Source of the DNA: Synechococcales cyanobacterium S06
GTDB lineage: Bacteria > Cyanobacteriota > Cyanobacteriia > Cyanobacteriales > JAABRE01
DNA: 64,000 nucleotides
Direction of reading: 5' to 3'
NCBI GenBank assembly: GCA_011391125.1
Contig: JAABRE010000017.1
Coordinates: 1 to 64,000 of the forward strand
Shown: positions 47,452-56,547 of the stretch, in pieces
Position numbering within the stretch: position 1 is the stretch's first letter
How the letters are laid out: each line of letters starts with the position of its first letter
Notes under the pieces: generated by a model
What the model was told of the DNA's origin: nothing
Seen by the model: only the letters and a program-made list of their open reading frames with translations
Databases searched by the model: none
Position numbers and translations under genes: made by a program

Positions 47452-49203
47452 TTAAATGCCATGGCTTTTACCTTTAACCCAACTACGGCGGAAAAACCGC
47501 GCTAAAGCTGATTCTTCTAAGGATAAATAAATCGGTCGTCCATGGGGACAAGTACGGGGATTTCGGGTTAATTTCCACTGCTCAATTAAGGTTTGCATTC
47601 GCGATAAACTTAGGGGAGTTCCGTTACGAATTGCACTGCGACAAGCTACCGCAACTTGCGCTTCTTGTAAGTCTCCTCCCCAACTTAATTCTATAATTGA
47701 TTCGCTACAATCGGGACGATCTTTTAACAGAGCAGGTATATTTCTTAAGGCCCACATTTCCTCGCCAAAGTTCTCAATTTTCAAGCCAATTCTTTTTAGT
47801 TGCTCTCTTTGTTTTTCACTTAAATTATTCACAATTATTGGCGTTTCTAAAGGTATTAATTCCCAATAATCTTGCAATTGTTCATATAAAATTCTTTCAT
47901 GGACAATATGTTGTTCAATAATCCATAAACCCCCAGGATGTTCCGCAATAATATAAGTATTTCTAATTTGAGCAACAGCTTGTAAGGGAATTAAACTTAG
48001 ATTATTTTGCTTAATATTTGTGTCTAATTTTGTTTCTAATTCCCGACTAACTGTATATAATCCCTGACTTTCAGCTGCTATTAATAAGTTAGTTACGCGC
48101 TGATTTTCTAATTTTGGTAAACTGGCCGGACTAATTTTTAAAGCTTCTTCGATCGCCTTTTTAATTTCAGCTTGCCAAAATTCAATATTATGTAAATAAA
48201 CCTCAGCTTTCGCTGGGTGTCTATTCCAATCAATTTGGTCAGGTGGAATGGTTAAATGAAGAAAACAGACAGGATAGCGATCGCGGGGTAAAGTACGAGC
48301 AAAACCTGAGATAATTGCACTTTCTAACTGTGGTGTTTTAACGATTCTGCCATTAATTCCTACTTTAATCCAATCGGGTTTATGACGATGACAGCGATCG
48401 GGTAATCCCAGGACTAATTTTAATTCTCTTTGCTCATTTTTTGGCTCATTTTCTGTTAAATAAGTTACGGTTTTATTCGGGATAAAATTATCATTTTGAC
48501 TCGCTATTTTCCCACCTATTTTATACTGTAGAAATTTCAAATCACTAAGATTAACTCCCCGAATAATTTGCGATAAAAGCGAAGTTGCATTTTGACTCGG
48601 ACTAAATTTTAACCACAATTTTTCATCTTGCCAAATTTGCCAAGTTACCCCCGGATGAGTCAGGGCAATGTGTTGTATCGTGGTTTGAATGGCTTTTAAT
48701 TGTTGGGAAACCGAGGGAAGTCCGCGACGACGAACGGGCATATTCGCAAACAGATTTGATACCATTACAATCGTACCAGGGGCGATCGCCTTTGGTTCTT
48801 GTTTAATTACCTCACCTTGTTGATAAACAAAACGCCAACCCAATTCATTTTGTTGCTGTAGCCTGCTAAATATCTCTAAATCGGCAACTTGACTAATACT
48901 GTGGAGTGCTTCACCGCGAAAACCCAAACTTTTAATTTTAAATAAATCCTCAATTACCCTGATTTTACTGGTACTGTGGGGCTTGGTGCATAATTCTAGG
49001 TCTGGTTGATTCATTCCTTTGCCGTTATCTGCAACCTGCACTTTCCACAATTCTGGGAATAGGGAAATATTGACTCGATTTGCACCAGCATCTAAGGCAT
49101 TTTCAACCAACTCTCTGACGACTGCAGCCAATGAGTCGATGACTTCACCAGCAGCAATCAAATTAACAACATCTAAGGGTAAAGATTGAATGGAAGGAAA
49201 CAT
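47452..49203 (-). CDS. mutL: DNA mismatch repair protein MutL
   Basis: 583 aa. GHKL ATPase motifs: NALDAGA, DNGKGM, GFRGEALHSISQ; transducer domain with GINGRIVKTPQLESAI and HLTIPPDQIDWNRHPAKAEV. The C-terminal domain carries IIEQHIVHERILYEQL, a variant of the endonuclease motif DQHAx2Ex4E (Asp to Glu, Ala to Ile), and CPHGRP, the zinc-side motif, so it is related to endonuclease-type MutL. No mutS is nearby. Confidence 0.96.
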   Translation of the reverse strand: MFPSIQSLPLDVVNLIAAGEVIDSLAAVVRELVENALDAGANRVNISLFPELWKVQVADNGKGMNQPDLELCTKPHSTSKIRVIEDLFKIKSLGFRGEALHSISQVADLEIFSRLQQQNELGWRFVYQQGEVIKQEPKAIAPGTIVMVSNLFANMPVRRRGLPSVSQQLKAIQTTIQHIALTHPGVTWQIWQDEKLWLKFSPSQNATSLLSQIIRGVNLSDLKFLQYKIGGKIASQNDNFIPNKTVTYLTENEPKNEQRELKLVLGLPDRCHRHKPDWIKVGINGRIVKTPQLESAIISGFARTLPRDRYPVCFLHLTIPPDQIDWNRHPAKAEVYLHNIEFWQAEIKKAIEEALKISPASLPKLENQRVTNLLIAAESQGLYTVSRELETKLDTNIKQNNLSLIPLQAVAQIRNTYIIAEHPGGLWIIEQHIVHERILYEQLQDYWELIPLETPIIVNNLSEKQREQLKRIGLKIENFGEEMWALRNIPALLKDRPDCSESIIELSWGGDLQEAQVAVACRSAIRNGTPLSLSRMQTLIEQWKLTRNPRTCPHGRPIYLSLEESALARFFRRSWVKGKSHGI

Positions 49204-49297
49204 TAATTTTCAAATTTTAAATATTAATAAATACCGTAAGTTGAAGAAAAAAGTAGGAGCTAAAGTTAGAAAGTTTAACCTTTTTTACCCACCTTAC

Positions 49298-52200
49298 CTA
49301 AGATTCAATAATTGCGATTTCTTCATCAGTTAAACCATATAATTGATAGACAATTTTATCGATTAACTTATCTGTATATTGTAACTCTTTTTTGATCGGT
49401 AGTAAAGTATTTAAACTCTGTTCATATTCCTTGGCCAAAAGGTTCTGAAATTTTCTTTCTGAGGGATCAATTTTCAACTTTTTACGATTCTTTTTCAAGG
49501 TATCTAGTAAATTTTCAAAGGTTAAGTTATCTTCTTGTTTTTGATAATTTCCTAAATAATTTTTGAGGGTGGTTTTATTAGTTAAATTGTCAATTTCTGT
49601 GCCAATTTCTCGACTTAACCAATTTAAAAAGTCGCTAATTTCGGTTTGTTTTTGCTGATTTAAACTGATCATTTCTTGAGCTAAAAATGCGAGAAAATCA
49701 TGGATAACATCGGTGGGATAGACATTGGAAATTTTAAAAACTTCCCCTGTCTGTAATTTATATTTTTCAATTAATTGGCTAACAAGTTGTCGGCGATCGC
49801 CTTCTGGTGTGGTAAAATTTATAATCGGTAAAGGAATTTTATTGGTATAGGATTCATCAAAGTGGATGGTAAAATTAGCCTGATTAAAAATAAAATAATA
49901 AGTAAACCATGACATTAAAAAACTATTTAATACAGCTGCAATAAACTCTAATTGATAGTTATTATTAGTGATTATCAAATTATTTACTGTGTCTAAAGGA
50001 ATAAAATTTTCATCAGCTATACTAGCATTAATCACAATTCTTTTAACAGGATAATTAGTATAACTAAGGATATTTTGTGTGATTATTCTTTTAACTTGAT
50101 ACCTAGTTAATTTATCACTATTTTTCTCAAAAATTGATTCATCTAAAAAACGATTAGGAGTGAGAGTATATCTAGCAATTGCATCTCCTCGAATCGCAAT
50201 TATATTACCCTCAGATTTGCAAAACTTTTGCAACCCTAAACCTCGATAATTTCTAATAATATTAGCCATTAGTATCGAATTAGATTGTATTTTTTTCGCT
50301 ATTTCTAAAGAATTATTATTAGTAATTGTCGGCAAAATAGATAAGTATTTCCATTCCTCTTTATTAATCTGTAATGATTTATTCTCTATCAAATCAATAG
50401 TTTGATAAAAATTAGAATCATTCAATTTATTGGCAATAAAAATAACCATTTCTAATGATACATTTGACCAGGCTTTGCCCATATCAGCGACACAAGTTAA
50501 GGAATTCCATAATAAATCAATACCTGATTTCCAACCTTCACTATAGGTTAAAGACTTAGGAACAATTAAACTAAATAATCCTTTTGATAAATTAAAACCT
50601 AATTCAATAAAATGAAGTGCTAAATTTTTATATCCTTTTCCTGTTAAGGGAAAATTTGCACTTAAATATTGACATTCATCATTATTTATACTAACAGAAT
50701 AAGGCGGATTTCCTAAGACTACATCAAAACCGCCATTTTCTTTCCACTCAGCATTTGCTAAATCAATAAACACCTCTGGAAACTCCAAATCCCAATGGAA
50801 AAAATGCTTTTCTTGATATAAATTTCTCGCAGTTTCTAACAATTTTTCATCGGTTTTATTTGGTTGACCAGATAAATCATTTAACCGAAAACGAAAGAAA
50901 TTTGTCACCTCATTTTTCGTTAACCCAAAATACTGACAAATATAAACATCTAATAATCTTTTATATTGTTTGGCCTCCTGATCAAAACTATTAAAATAAT
51001 GCTGACTTTGTTCCACTTCTTCACAGGTGACATCACTTAAATTGGCAATTTCTTGCATTACATTTGCAGATTGTAATAAACCATGAAAAGGAGTTTTAAA
51101 TAAAGGTAAAAAACCCTGGGTTTCATCAGCAGAAATAAACTCATTCTGCACATCTTTGGCCATACAACCAACCAAACTATTGCCACACCTTAAATGATGG
51201 TCCAAAAATGACAAAGGAGCACCCACCGTAAAAGAATGTAACCACAAACTAACCTTCGCTAATTCCACCGCCATGGGGTTTAAATCCACTCCATAAATAC
51301 AGCGTTTCATCACCAATCTATGTAACAAATTATCGTGAGAAAGACTATTTTCCCTAACATGAAAACCCTGTTTTGTCAAGTTATTAATTATCTCATCTTT
51401 TAGTCGATCTAACTGTTCTAAAATCGGGTTATTTTCGGGGTAATTATTAATTATATTGATTAATTTTCTCGTAATATAATCGACAGTGTTAACTAAAAAA
51501 TGACCACTTCCCATGGCCGGATCACAGACTTTTATGTCAAGCAAACAATTATAAGCTTTCTGTTGCAACTTGGCCAAATCTTGGCCTAACAATTGAATCG
51601 TTTTAGCGGATTTTTTGCTATCCTGTAACTGTTTTAAAAGCGTCGTAATTTGCGCCATCAATTCTGAAAACTGCTTTTCTCGCTCCTTTAAAATTGGGTC
51701 AAGGGTATGTTGGACAATGTAATTAACAATATATTCCGGGGTATAATATGAACCAGTTTCCTTTCTTTCTCCCTTGTCATTTTCCAAATGTACCTTGCCA
51801 CTGACAACCTCATCAATGATTAATTTATATTCCAATAAACCCTCATAAATTGAACCTAAATCCCGCACTCCTAAAAATTTATAGTCAATAAATTCCCCAT
51901 TAATTCGAGCTAATTGATCTAAAACAGGAGCTAAAATATTGTCAGTTAGTTTATATTGTAATAAAAACCCCCCCACTTCCCCCCCTTTAAAGGGGGGGTT
52001 AGGGGGGGTTAAGTCAAAGGTGGGGTTAGGGGGGGTTAACTTAAATAAACCACCGTTATAAGCAGGAACATTTAAACTACGATCGCCCTTATCAATGATT
52101 CTAAATAAACTCAATAAACGGTCATAATATTGCGTGGAAGTCTCACTAAAAGACTGTTTTTTGTCACATTTATCTGCAATATTTTTTACTAACAAAGATA

Positions 52201-53167
52201 AACTATATTCCCGATAACTTGACCGTTCAATTGGTAGTAGATTTTTCGATTCAGCATATAATAAAAAGAGAATTTTATAGAGAAAAGAAAGGGTAGATTG
52301 ATATACTAAATTAGCCCTCACCCCAGCCCTCTCCCGTGGGGGGAGGGAGTCAGAAACTCCCCTCTCCTGTGGGAGAGGGGTTGGGGGTGAGGGCAAAAAG
52401 GAAACAAAACCACCGGCTAAATTAGCAAAAATCTGGTTAAAAACTAAGCGTTTTAATTGGTCCTCAATTTGTCTAGCATAACTGTTACTTTCCTCCCTAA
52501 CCCTTTCCAAAAAATTGCGATTTTGACTATCCTTGATAAAAGCTTCTTGTCTGAAAAATAACCAAAAATACTTGAATTTTTCTAAGTCATTTTCTAACAA
52601 GATTTTAACTAAATCTACTTGATAAAATTGCTGAATTGGTGAAGAAGTTAAACGAGAATATAATCGCCAAAAACGACCATTTGTGAGAATACCCCAACTA
52701 ACCCGAGTACCATCTAAATAATTAACAATTTGAAAGGAAGGATTACTATTTTTAAAAGTATCTTTACCGTCATTTTTAAACCTTTCACTTAAATTTCTCT
52801 CCCAATATTTAGCATCAGCAATTACCACTGCCTTACTGTAAAAAGCAACTTCATCATAGCTTAAATTATAGGCAGTTTGCTTAGTATTTTCGTCTAAAAA
52901 TAAACTATAATCAGGACGTTGTATTTTGCCAGATTTATGTAAAGAAGTCTGGACAATATAACTAAATCCTAACTTTTCTAAAATAGGTTGAATCCACTCG
53001 TTTTCTGTTTGTGATTCATTCAGATTCCCTAAAATATCCTGTTTTTGTTGATAAAACTTTTGCAAATATTGAAACTTATCAGCAATATTTTCCTGCCATT
53101 CCGAAGTTGATGGGATTCTGCGAGTAAGATAATGGTCAGAAAAAAGGGGTTTAACAGAATTATTCAT
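49298..53167 (-). CDS. Single-chain type IIG (Eco57I-like) restriction-modification enzyme
   Basis: 1289 aa that would cut and methylate DNA with one polypeptide. The N-terminal region has a PD-(D/E)XK-like core (RPDYSLF ... VVIADAKYWERN, about residues 84-122). A long helical linker follows. The N6-adenine methyltransferase has SAM motif I DPAMGSGHFLVNT and motif IV LGNPPYSV. A C-terminal target-recognition region has the IPLPIINFT-type turn. No separate specificity or restriction subunit adjoins, so it is not type I. Two interspersed repeats lie in frame inside the gene and add Pro-rich inserts (about residues 258-287 and 376-405). Activity is uncertain because of them. Confidence 0.88.
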   Translation of the reverse strand: MNNSVKPLFSDHYLTRRIPSTSEWQENIADKFQYLQKFYQQKQDILGNLNESQTENEWIQPILEKLGFSYIVQTSLHKSGKIQRPDYSLFLDENTKQTAYNLSYDEVAFYSKAVVIADAKYWERNLSERFKNDGKDTFKNSNPSFQIVNYLDGTRVSWGILTNGRFWRLYSRLTSSPIQQFYQVDLVKILLENDLEKFKYFWLFFRQEAFIKDSQNRNFLERVREESNSYARQIEDQLKRLVFNQIFANLAGGFVSFLPSPPTPLPQERGVSDSLPPRERAGVRANLVYQSTLSFLYKILFLLYAESKNLLPIERSSYREYSLSLLVKNIADKCDKKQSFSETSTQYYDRLLSLFRIIDKGDRSLNVPAYNGGLFKLTPPNPTFDLTPPNPPFKGGEVGGFLLQYKLTDNILAPVLDQLARINGEFIDYKFLGVRDLGSIYEGLLEYKLIIDEVVSGKVHLENDKGERKETGSYYTPEYIVNYIVQHTLDPILKEREKQFSELMAQITTLLKQLQDSKKSAKTIQLLGQDLAKLQQKAYNCLLDIKVCDPAMGSGHFLVNTVDYITRKLINIINNYPENNPILEQLDRLKDEIINNLTKQGFHVRENSLSHDNLLHRLVMKRCIYGVDLNPMAVELAKVSLWLHSFTVGAPLSFLDHHLRCGNSLVGCMAKDVQNEFISADETQGFLPLFKTPFHGLLQSANVMQEIANLSDVTCEEVEQSQHYFNSFDQEAKQYKRLLDVYICQYFGLTKNEVTNFFRFRLNDLSGQPNKTDEKLLETARNLYQEKHFFHWDLEFPEVFIDLANAEWKENGGFDVVLGNPPYSVSINNDECQYLSANFPLTGKGYKNLALHFIELGFNLSKGLFSLIVPKSLTYSEGWKSGIDLLWNSLTCVADMGKAWSNVSLEMVIFIANKLNDSNFYQTIDLIENKSLQINKEEWKYLSILPTITNNNSLEIAKKIQSNSILMANIIRNYRGLGLQKFCKSEGNIIAIRGDAIARYTLTPNRFLDESIFEKNSDKLTRYQVKRIITQNILSYTNYPVKRIVINASIADENFIPLDTVNNLIITNNNYQLEFIAAVLNSFLMSWFTYYFIFNQANFTIHFDESYTNKIPLPIINFTTPEGDRRQLVSQLIEKYKLQTGEVFKISNVYPTDVIHDFLAFLAQEMISLNQQKQTEISDFLNWLSREIGTEIDNLTNKTTLKNYLGNYQKQEDNLTFENLLDTLKKNRKKLKIDPSERKFQNLLAKEYEQSLNTLLPIKKELQYTDKLIDKIVYQLYGLTDEEIAIIES
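51966..52040. repeat. In-frame CCCCCCTTTAAAGGGGGG repeat in the R-M gene
   Basis: A C-rich arm, CCTTTAAAGG centre and G-rich arm, plus a second partial copy (GGTTAGGGGGGGTTAA), are read through as LTPPNPTFDLTPPNPPFKGG. This is a familiar intergenic repeat of cyanobacteria but here it is coding. The frame is kept. Confidence 0.8.
52314..52394. repeat. In-frame CCCTCACCCC/GGGGTGAGGG repeat in the R-M gene
   Basis: 81 bases (27 codons) bounded by GCCCTCACCCCAGCCC and GGGTTGGGGGTGAGGGC with an inner CTCTCCC/GGGAGAG pair. It is translated as PSPPTPLPQERG...LPPRERAGVRA. The same repeat lies in intergenic DNA at 43.79 and 54.75-54.98 kb. Confidence 0.85.
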
Positions 53168-53212
53168 AAATTTAGCTAATAATTAATTGGAGCAAATGAG
53201 AGAGGTTTAAAT

Positions 53213-53241
53213 TGTCATTCTGAGTGAAACGAAGAATCTCG
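53213..53241 (+). repeat. GTCATTCTGAGTGAAACGAAGAATCTCG repeat unit
   Basis: The stretch from GTCATTCTGAG to GAAGAATCTCG matches the widespread bacterial intergenic palindrome of the type TCATTCTGAGCGAAG. It lies between the divergent R-M and hemJ genes. A TACAAT at 53302 may be the hemJ -10. Confidence 0.5.
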
Positions 53242-53344
53242 TTTAAATGAATATGCAAAAATTTTCATAACTATAAATAAACTATTCGTAACTAATAACT
53301 GTACAATAAAAAGGTAATTTACCAACTATCAAAAAATAACAATT

Positions 53345-53932
53345 ATGGAACAATTTTACCCTTGGTTTAGAGCTTTTCATATTATTGGAATTGTCGTCTG
53401 GTTTGCGGGATTATTTTATCTAGTCCGTTTATTTGTTTATCATGCCGAAACTGCTGAAAAAAGCGAACCCGCAAAAACCATTTTAAAGGACCAATATGAA
53501 ATCATGGAAAAACGCCTTTATAATATTATTACAACCCCCGGAATGGTTGTCACTGTTTTAATGGCGATTGGTCTGATTTCCACTCAACCAGAAGTGTTAA
53601 AATCAGGTTGGTTACATATTAAATTAACTTTTGTGGCACTGTTATTGTTCTATCATTTTTATTGTGGTTATTTAATGAAAAAACTCGCTAAAAATGAATG
53701 TAATTGGACAGGTCAACAATTTCGCGCCTTAAATGAAGCTCCTACCTTACTATTAGTTGTAATCGTATTATTAGCCACATTTAAAGGCAATTTACCCCTC
53801 GATTTAACCACTTGGTTAGTAGTAGGTTTAGTAATTTTAATGGCTGCATCGATTCAATTTTACGCTAAAATTCGTCGTCAAAATGAAGAAAAATTGGCTC
53901 AAACTAAACAGCAATTAGAAATTTCTAAATAA
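53345..53932 (+). CDS. hemJ: Protoporphyrinogen IX oxidase HemJ
   Basis: Membrane enzyme of the haem/chlorophyll route, oxidising protoporphyrinogen IX; HemJ is the usual form in cyanobacteria. 195 aa and four to five helices. Motifs RAFHIIGIVVWFAGLFYLVR with the conserved His (haem ligand in studied homologues), KRLYNIITTPGMV, WLHIKLTFVALLLFYHFYCG and LNEAPTLLLV. No further tetrapyrrole gene in the window. Confidence 0.93.
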   Translation: MEQFYPWFRAFHIIGIVVWFAGLFYLVRLFVYHAETAEKSEPAKTILKDQYEIMEKRLYNIITTPGMVVTVLMAIGLISTQPEVLKSGWLHIKLTFVALLLFYHFYCGYLMKKLAKNECNWTGQQFRALNEAPTLLLVVIVLLATFKGNLPLDLTTWLVVGLVILMAASIQFYAKIRRQNEEKLAQTKQQLEISK

Positions 53933-53947
53933 TTTTTTGTTGCACTA

Positions 53948-53966
53948 GACAGGCAAGATGCCTGTC
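53948..53966 (+). terminator. Hairpin after hemJ
   Basis: 8-base stem GACAGGCA/TGCCTGTC with loop AGA, 16 bases after the stop. This is the common cyanobacterial GACAGGC repeat and may terminate hemJ, though no T-run follows. Confidence 0.55.
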
Positions 53967-53975
53967 CCACTATTA

Positions 53976-54094
53976 TAGTAATTCCAAATAAAAATTAAAC
54001 ATTTTAGTTTGTTGTTGGACTTTAGTCCTAAGAAGCGCTAAAGCGCAACAACGAACCTATTTTTCTACTGTTCTAATCTTAATTGAAATTACTA
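53976..54094 (+). repeat. TA-flanked MITE R2, copy b
   Basis: 119 bp with ends TAGTAATTCC and GAAATTACTA, TA on both sides, and the two hairpins GGACTTTAGTCC and GCGCTAAAGCGC. It lacks five bases (ACAAAAG region) compared with copies a and c. It lies between the convergent hemJ and LapA-like genes and may serve as their shared terminator. Confidence 0.9.
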
Positions 54095-54098
54095 TATC

Positions 54099-54701
54099 TT
54101 AAACCCAATCTTCATCTTCATTTTTATCCTCCAAAGATTGCTCCTGATTCGACTGATAAGGTGGCACAATTACCCGATAATTCGCATCATAAACATCATC
54201 TGTTTTATTAACACCTTTATCTTTTTGTTTACGATAACTATAGGAATAAACAGTATCCTTTTTGACAGTATCTTGTTTGGTTTCTAGGGTTTCTGTATCT
54301 GAAATAGGTTTATTAATATTATCTTGTATCTGAGTTTTCGGCGAATCTTTTATATTTTGCTCCTGATAATTCTTGATATTGCGTTCCTCCCTTCGTTCTT
54401 CCCGAGGAGAAGAACGTTCACTTTGACGAGGCGATCGAGAATAATTCGGAGTATTTCTATTAGTTTGCTCTGGAGAAAATTGAGGAGAAACCTGAGTTTT
54501 TCCTTGGTTAAATAGCTGTAAAATAAAGCTAGTTAATAATCCGGAAAAAACAGATCCTAAAATTAAAATTCCCACTGGTAAATTAGCAATTGTCGAACCA
54601 AATAAAATAAGAGGAACAACTTGGGTATTTTGTAAGAAAAAAATCACCAATGAACCAATAAAAACGCTAATTATTAATAATTTAATCTGAATAGAAAACA
54701 T
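54099..54701 (-). CDS. LapA-domain (DUF1049) membrane protein
   Basis: 200 aa. Two N-terminal helices (IQIKLLIISVFIGSLVIFF, then LPVGILILGSVFSGLLTSF) with the LapA-type QNTQVVPLILFGSTIANLPVG between them are followed by a long polar, probably disordered C-terminal part rich in Arg, Ser, Glu and Asn (SRSPRQSERSSPREERREER). Relatives (YciM partner LapA/YciS) act in envelope assembly; the long tail here is unlike those short proteins. Confidence 0.82.
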   Translation of the reverse strand: MFSIQIKLLIISVFIGSLVIFFLQNTQVVPLILFGSTIANLPVGILILGSVFSGLLTSFILQLFNQGKTQVSPQFSPEQTNRNTPNYSRSPRQSERSSPREERREERNIKNYQEQNIKDSPKTQIQDNINKPISDTETLETKQDTVKKDTVYSYSYRKQKDKGVNKTDDVYDANYRVIVPPYQSNQEQSLEDKNEDEDWV

Positions 54702-54716
54702 ATCAGTTATCAGTTA

Positions 54717-55012
54717 TAGCAATTTAATTTGACATTTTAGCTCTCTTTCCCCCTCTCCCCTAGCAGGGCTGTTTCAAAGTAAAAATTGCTATTTTTGAAA
54801 CCCTTGCCTAATATTAGTTTAAATACCTTTTTCCTAATACTTAAAAAACAGGTTTTAAATATTAGGAAATATGCTCCCCTCTCCCTTTGGGATGAGGGGT
54901 TGGGGGTGAGGGTCTTCAAATTTTGATCTCGACTTTGAAACAGCCCCCCTCTCCCCTAGGGATGAGGGGGTAGGGGGTGAGGGAGTGTATAACACTTAAT
55001 CGGAAAACGCTA
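54717..55012. repeat. TA-flanked MITE R4c, interrupted by a 181-bp element
   Basis: Ends TAGCAATTTAA and GGAAAACGCTA, TA on both sides. Read on the minus strand its first 40 bases (GCGTTTTCCGATTAAGTGTT...) match R4b at 43.76 kb. The C/G-rich middle is broken by the element at 54766-54946. A small minus-strand ORF running through it is repeat-derived. Confidence 0.8.
54766..54946. mobile_element. 181-bp element with 15-bp perfect TIRs
   Basis: Perfect terminal inverted repeats GGGCTGTTTCAAAGT (54766-54780) and its complement (54932-54946). The 13-base direct repeat CCCTCTCCCCTAG flanks it (54751-54763 and 54947-54959). The interior includes its own CCCCTCTCCC...GGGGTGAGGG repeat. It has no transposase and is a non-autonomous derivative; the TIR resembles ends of IS4/IS5-like elements, from memory. 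Confidence 0.8.
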
Positions 55013-55056
55013 TAACAGTTATTAGTTAACAGTAATTAATTGTCCATTGTCCATTG

Positions 55057-56547
55057 TTAACTGTCAATTGTCAATTGTCTGACTGCGGTTAAAGCTGAAT
55101 AACTCACTCCTGCTGTACCTTCGCCGGGGTGGGTGGAATCACCAACCAGCCAAAGATGATTAATGGGGGTACGAGTTGCGAAACCGAAAGGTCCGAAAGT
55201 GGAAACTCGTTGGCCAATACCTCCTACTATACCCTGTTCCCGCGCCGTAAAACGGGCAAAGGTCCGCGGAGTGGCCGTTTCTTGATGGATGATTGTTTCG
55301 CTAGTCAGGTTGAAATATTCACTCAGTCTGGCGATCGCCTTGGCTGTATAATCGTTTTTTAACTGTTGATAATCTTTTTCATTACCTGACCACCATTGTT
55401 GAACCTCGGTAAAGGAAGACGCAATAATCGTCGCTTTACCTTCAGGAGCTCTCCCATCACCGGGTTTGCTGACTGAAACAAATAGAGAATTCATCTCACC
55501 AATGGGATCATTATAATTATACAAAAATTGTAAATGAGGGGGACAATTCGGCGGAATTGCGTCTTGAGAAACACCTAAATAAATGACAAAAGCTCCCGAA
55601 GATTCAGGTAATTTGCCCACGCGTGCTTTATAATTAGTCATGTTGGGGTCATCCACTAGCTTGACTAAATTTTGCGCAGTGACATTGGCGACAACGTGTT
55701 CCGCTTTTTCTGTCCAAATTTCCCCGGTTTTGTCGTTTTTTATGGTAATACCTGTGACTTTCCCCGATTCTGTGTCAATTTTCGTGACCGTGTGACGCAT
55801 TTTGAGTTCACCGCCAAATTTGGCTAATCCTGACACGAGGCGATCGCTCAAAACCTGCATACTACCCTGAAGATGGTACAATCCTTGGGGAGATTGGGAA
55901 ACCGACAAGGCTGTCGCTGCATATAACAAGGCGGTTTCATCGGCATTTACCTGAGAATACAGTTTCAATTGTAGATCCAAAAAGGTTTTTAAACGTCGAT
56001 CTTTTAAGCCAAAAAGCCGTAAAGCATCCCCCACAGTCATTAGAGTAAAAGGTACAGTCAAAAAAGTATCTAACCTGAGTGCAGAAATTAGCTGGTAAAA
56101 ATCCCAAAAATTACGGGGAGGTAACACGGGATCTCGGCTTTGAAATTGCCAACTAATGTCAAAAAGGAACTTAAATAATTGCCAAAGTTTCTCACTACCG
56201 GGGAACTGCTGTTCCCTTTCTGCTTGCCATTTTTGGCGATCGCGCCAAACCGCGATGGGCGTAGATTCCCCTGGCAAAAAGACGGCACAAGCGGGATCAC
56301 AAAAAGTCGCCGGCGGAAGTTCGATTTCCAATTCAGCAAAAATACGATGATGAATACCGCCGGGTTCTAAACCGGCAACCTGAGTGGCTCCCACATCAAA
56401 GGTGAAACCACGACGGGAGAAAGTTGAAGCACAACCTCCTGGGACAATGCCCTGATCCAAGATCATAACTTCATATCCATGCTTCGCCAACAAAGCTCCC
56501 GCCGTCAACCCACCAATACCTGCACCAATAACTACGACTTTAGACAT
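55057..56547 (-). CDS. crtD: Carotenoid 3',4'-desaturase-like FAD oxidoreductase (CrtD)
   Basis: 496 aa from the ATG at 56547, which gives the dinucleotide-binding start MSKVVVIGAGIGGLTAGALL; the earlier in-frame ATG at 56577 adds an unlikely 10 residues. FAD site GAGIGGLTAG and DQGIVPGGCASTFSRRGF, substrate-side FDVGATQVAGLEPGGIHH, and the C-terminal GDSTHPGEGTAGVSYSAL. This matches cyanobacterial CrtD, which makes the myxol end group; the carotene isomerase CrtH is a related alternative. A run of HIP1 and Pro/Gly codons is unremarkable. Confidence 0.82.
   Translation of the reverse strand: MSKVVVIGAGIGGLTAGALLAKHGYEVMILDQGIVPGGCASTFSRRGFTFDVGATQVAGLEPGGIHHRIFAELEIELPPATFCDPACAVFLPGESTPIAVWRDRQKWQAEREQQFPGSEKLWQLFKFLFDISWQFQSRDPVLPPRNFWDFYQLISALRLDTFLTVPFTLMTVGDALRLFGLKDRRLKTFLDLQLKLYSQVNADETALLYAATALSVSQSPQGLYHLQGSMQVLSDRLVSGLAKFGGELKMRHTVTKIDTESGKVTGITIKNDKTGEIWTEKAEHVVANVTAQNLVKLVDDPNMTNYKARVGKLPESSGAFVIYLGVSQDAIPPNCPPHLQFLYNYNDPIGEMNSLFVSVSKPGDGRAPEGKATIIASSFTEVQQWWSGNEKDYQQLKNDYTAKAIARLSEYFNLTSETIIHQETATPRTFARFTAREQGIVGGIGQRVSTFGPFGFATRTPINHLWLVGDSTHPGEGTAGVSYSALTAVRQLTIDS

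Noticed and set aside
49298-53167. BREX PglX methyltransferase
   Set aside because: An N-terminal PD-(D/E)XK-like core is present and no other BREX genes adjoin, so type IIG fits better.
54737-54919. 60-codon minus-strand ORF
   Set aside because: Lies wholly within the nested elements R4c and the 181-bp element; the TPNPSSQRERG start is a known repeat translation.
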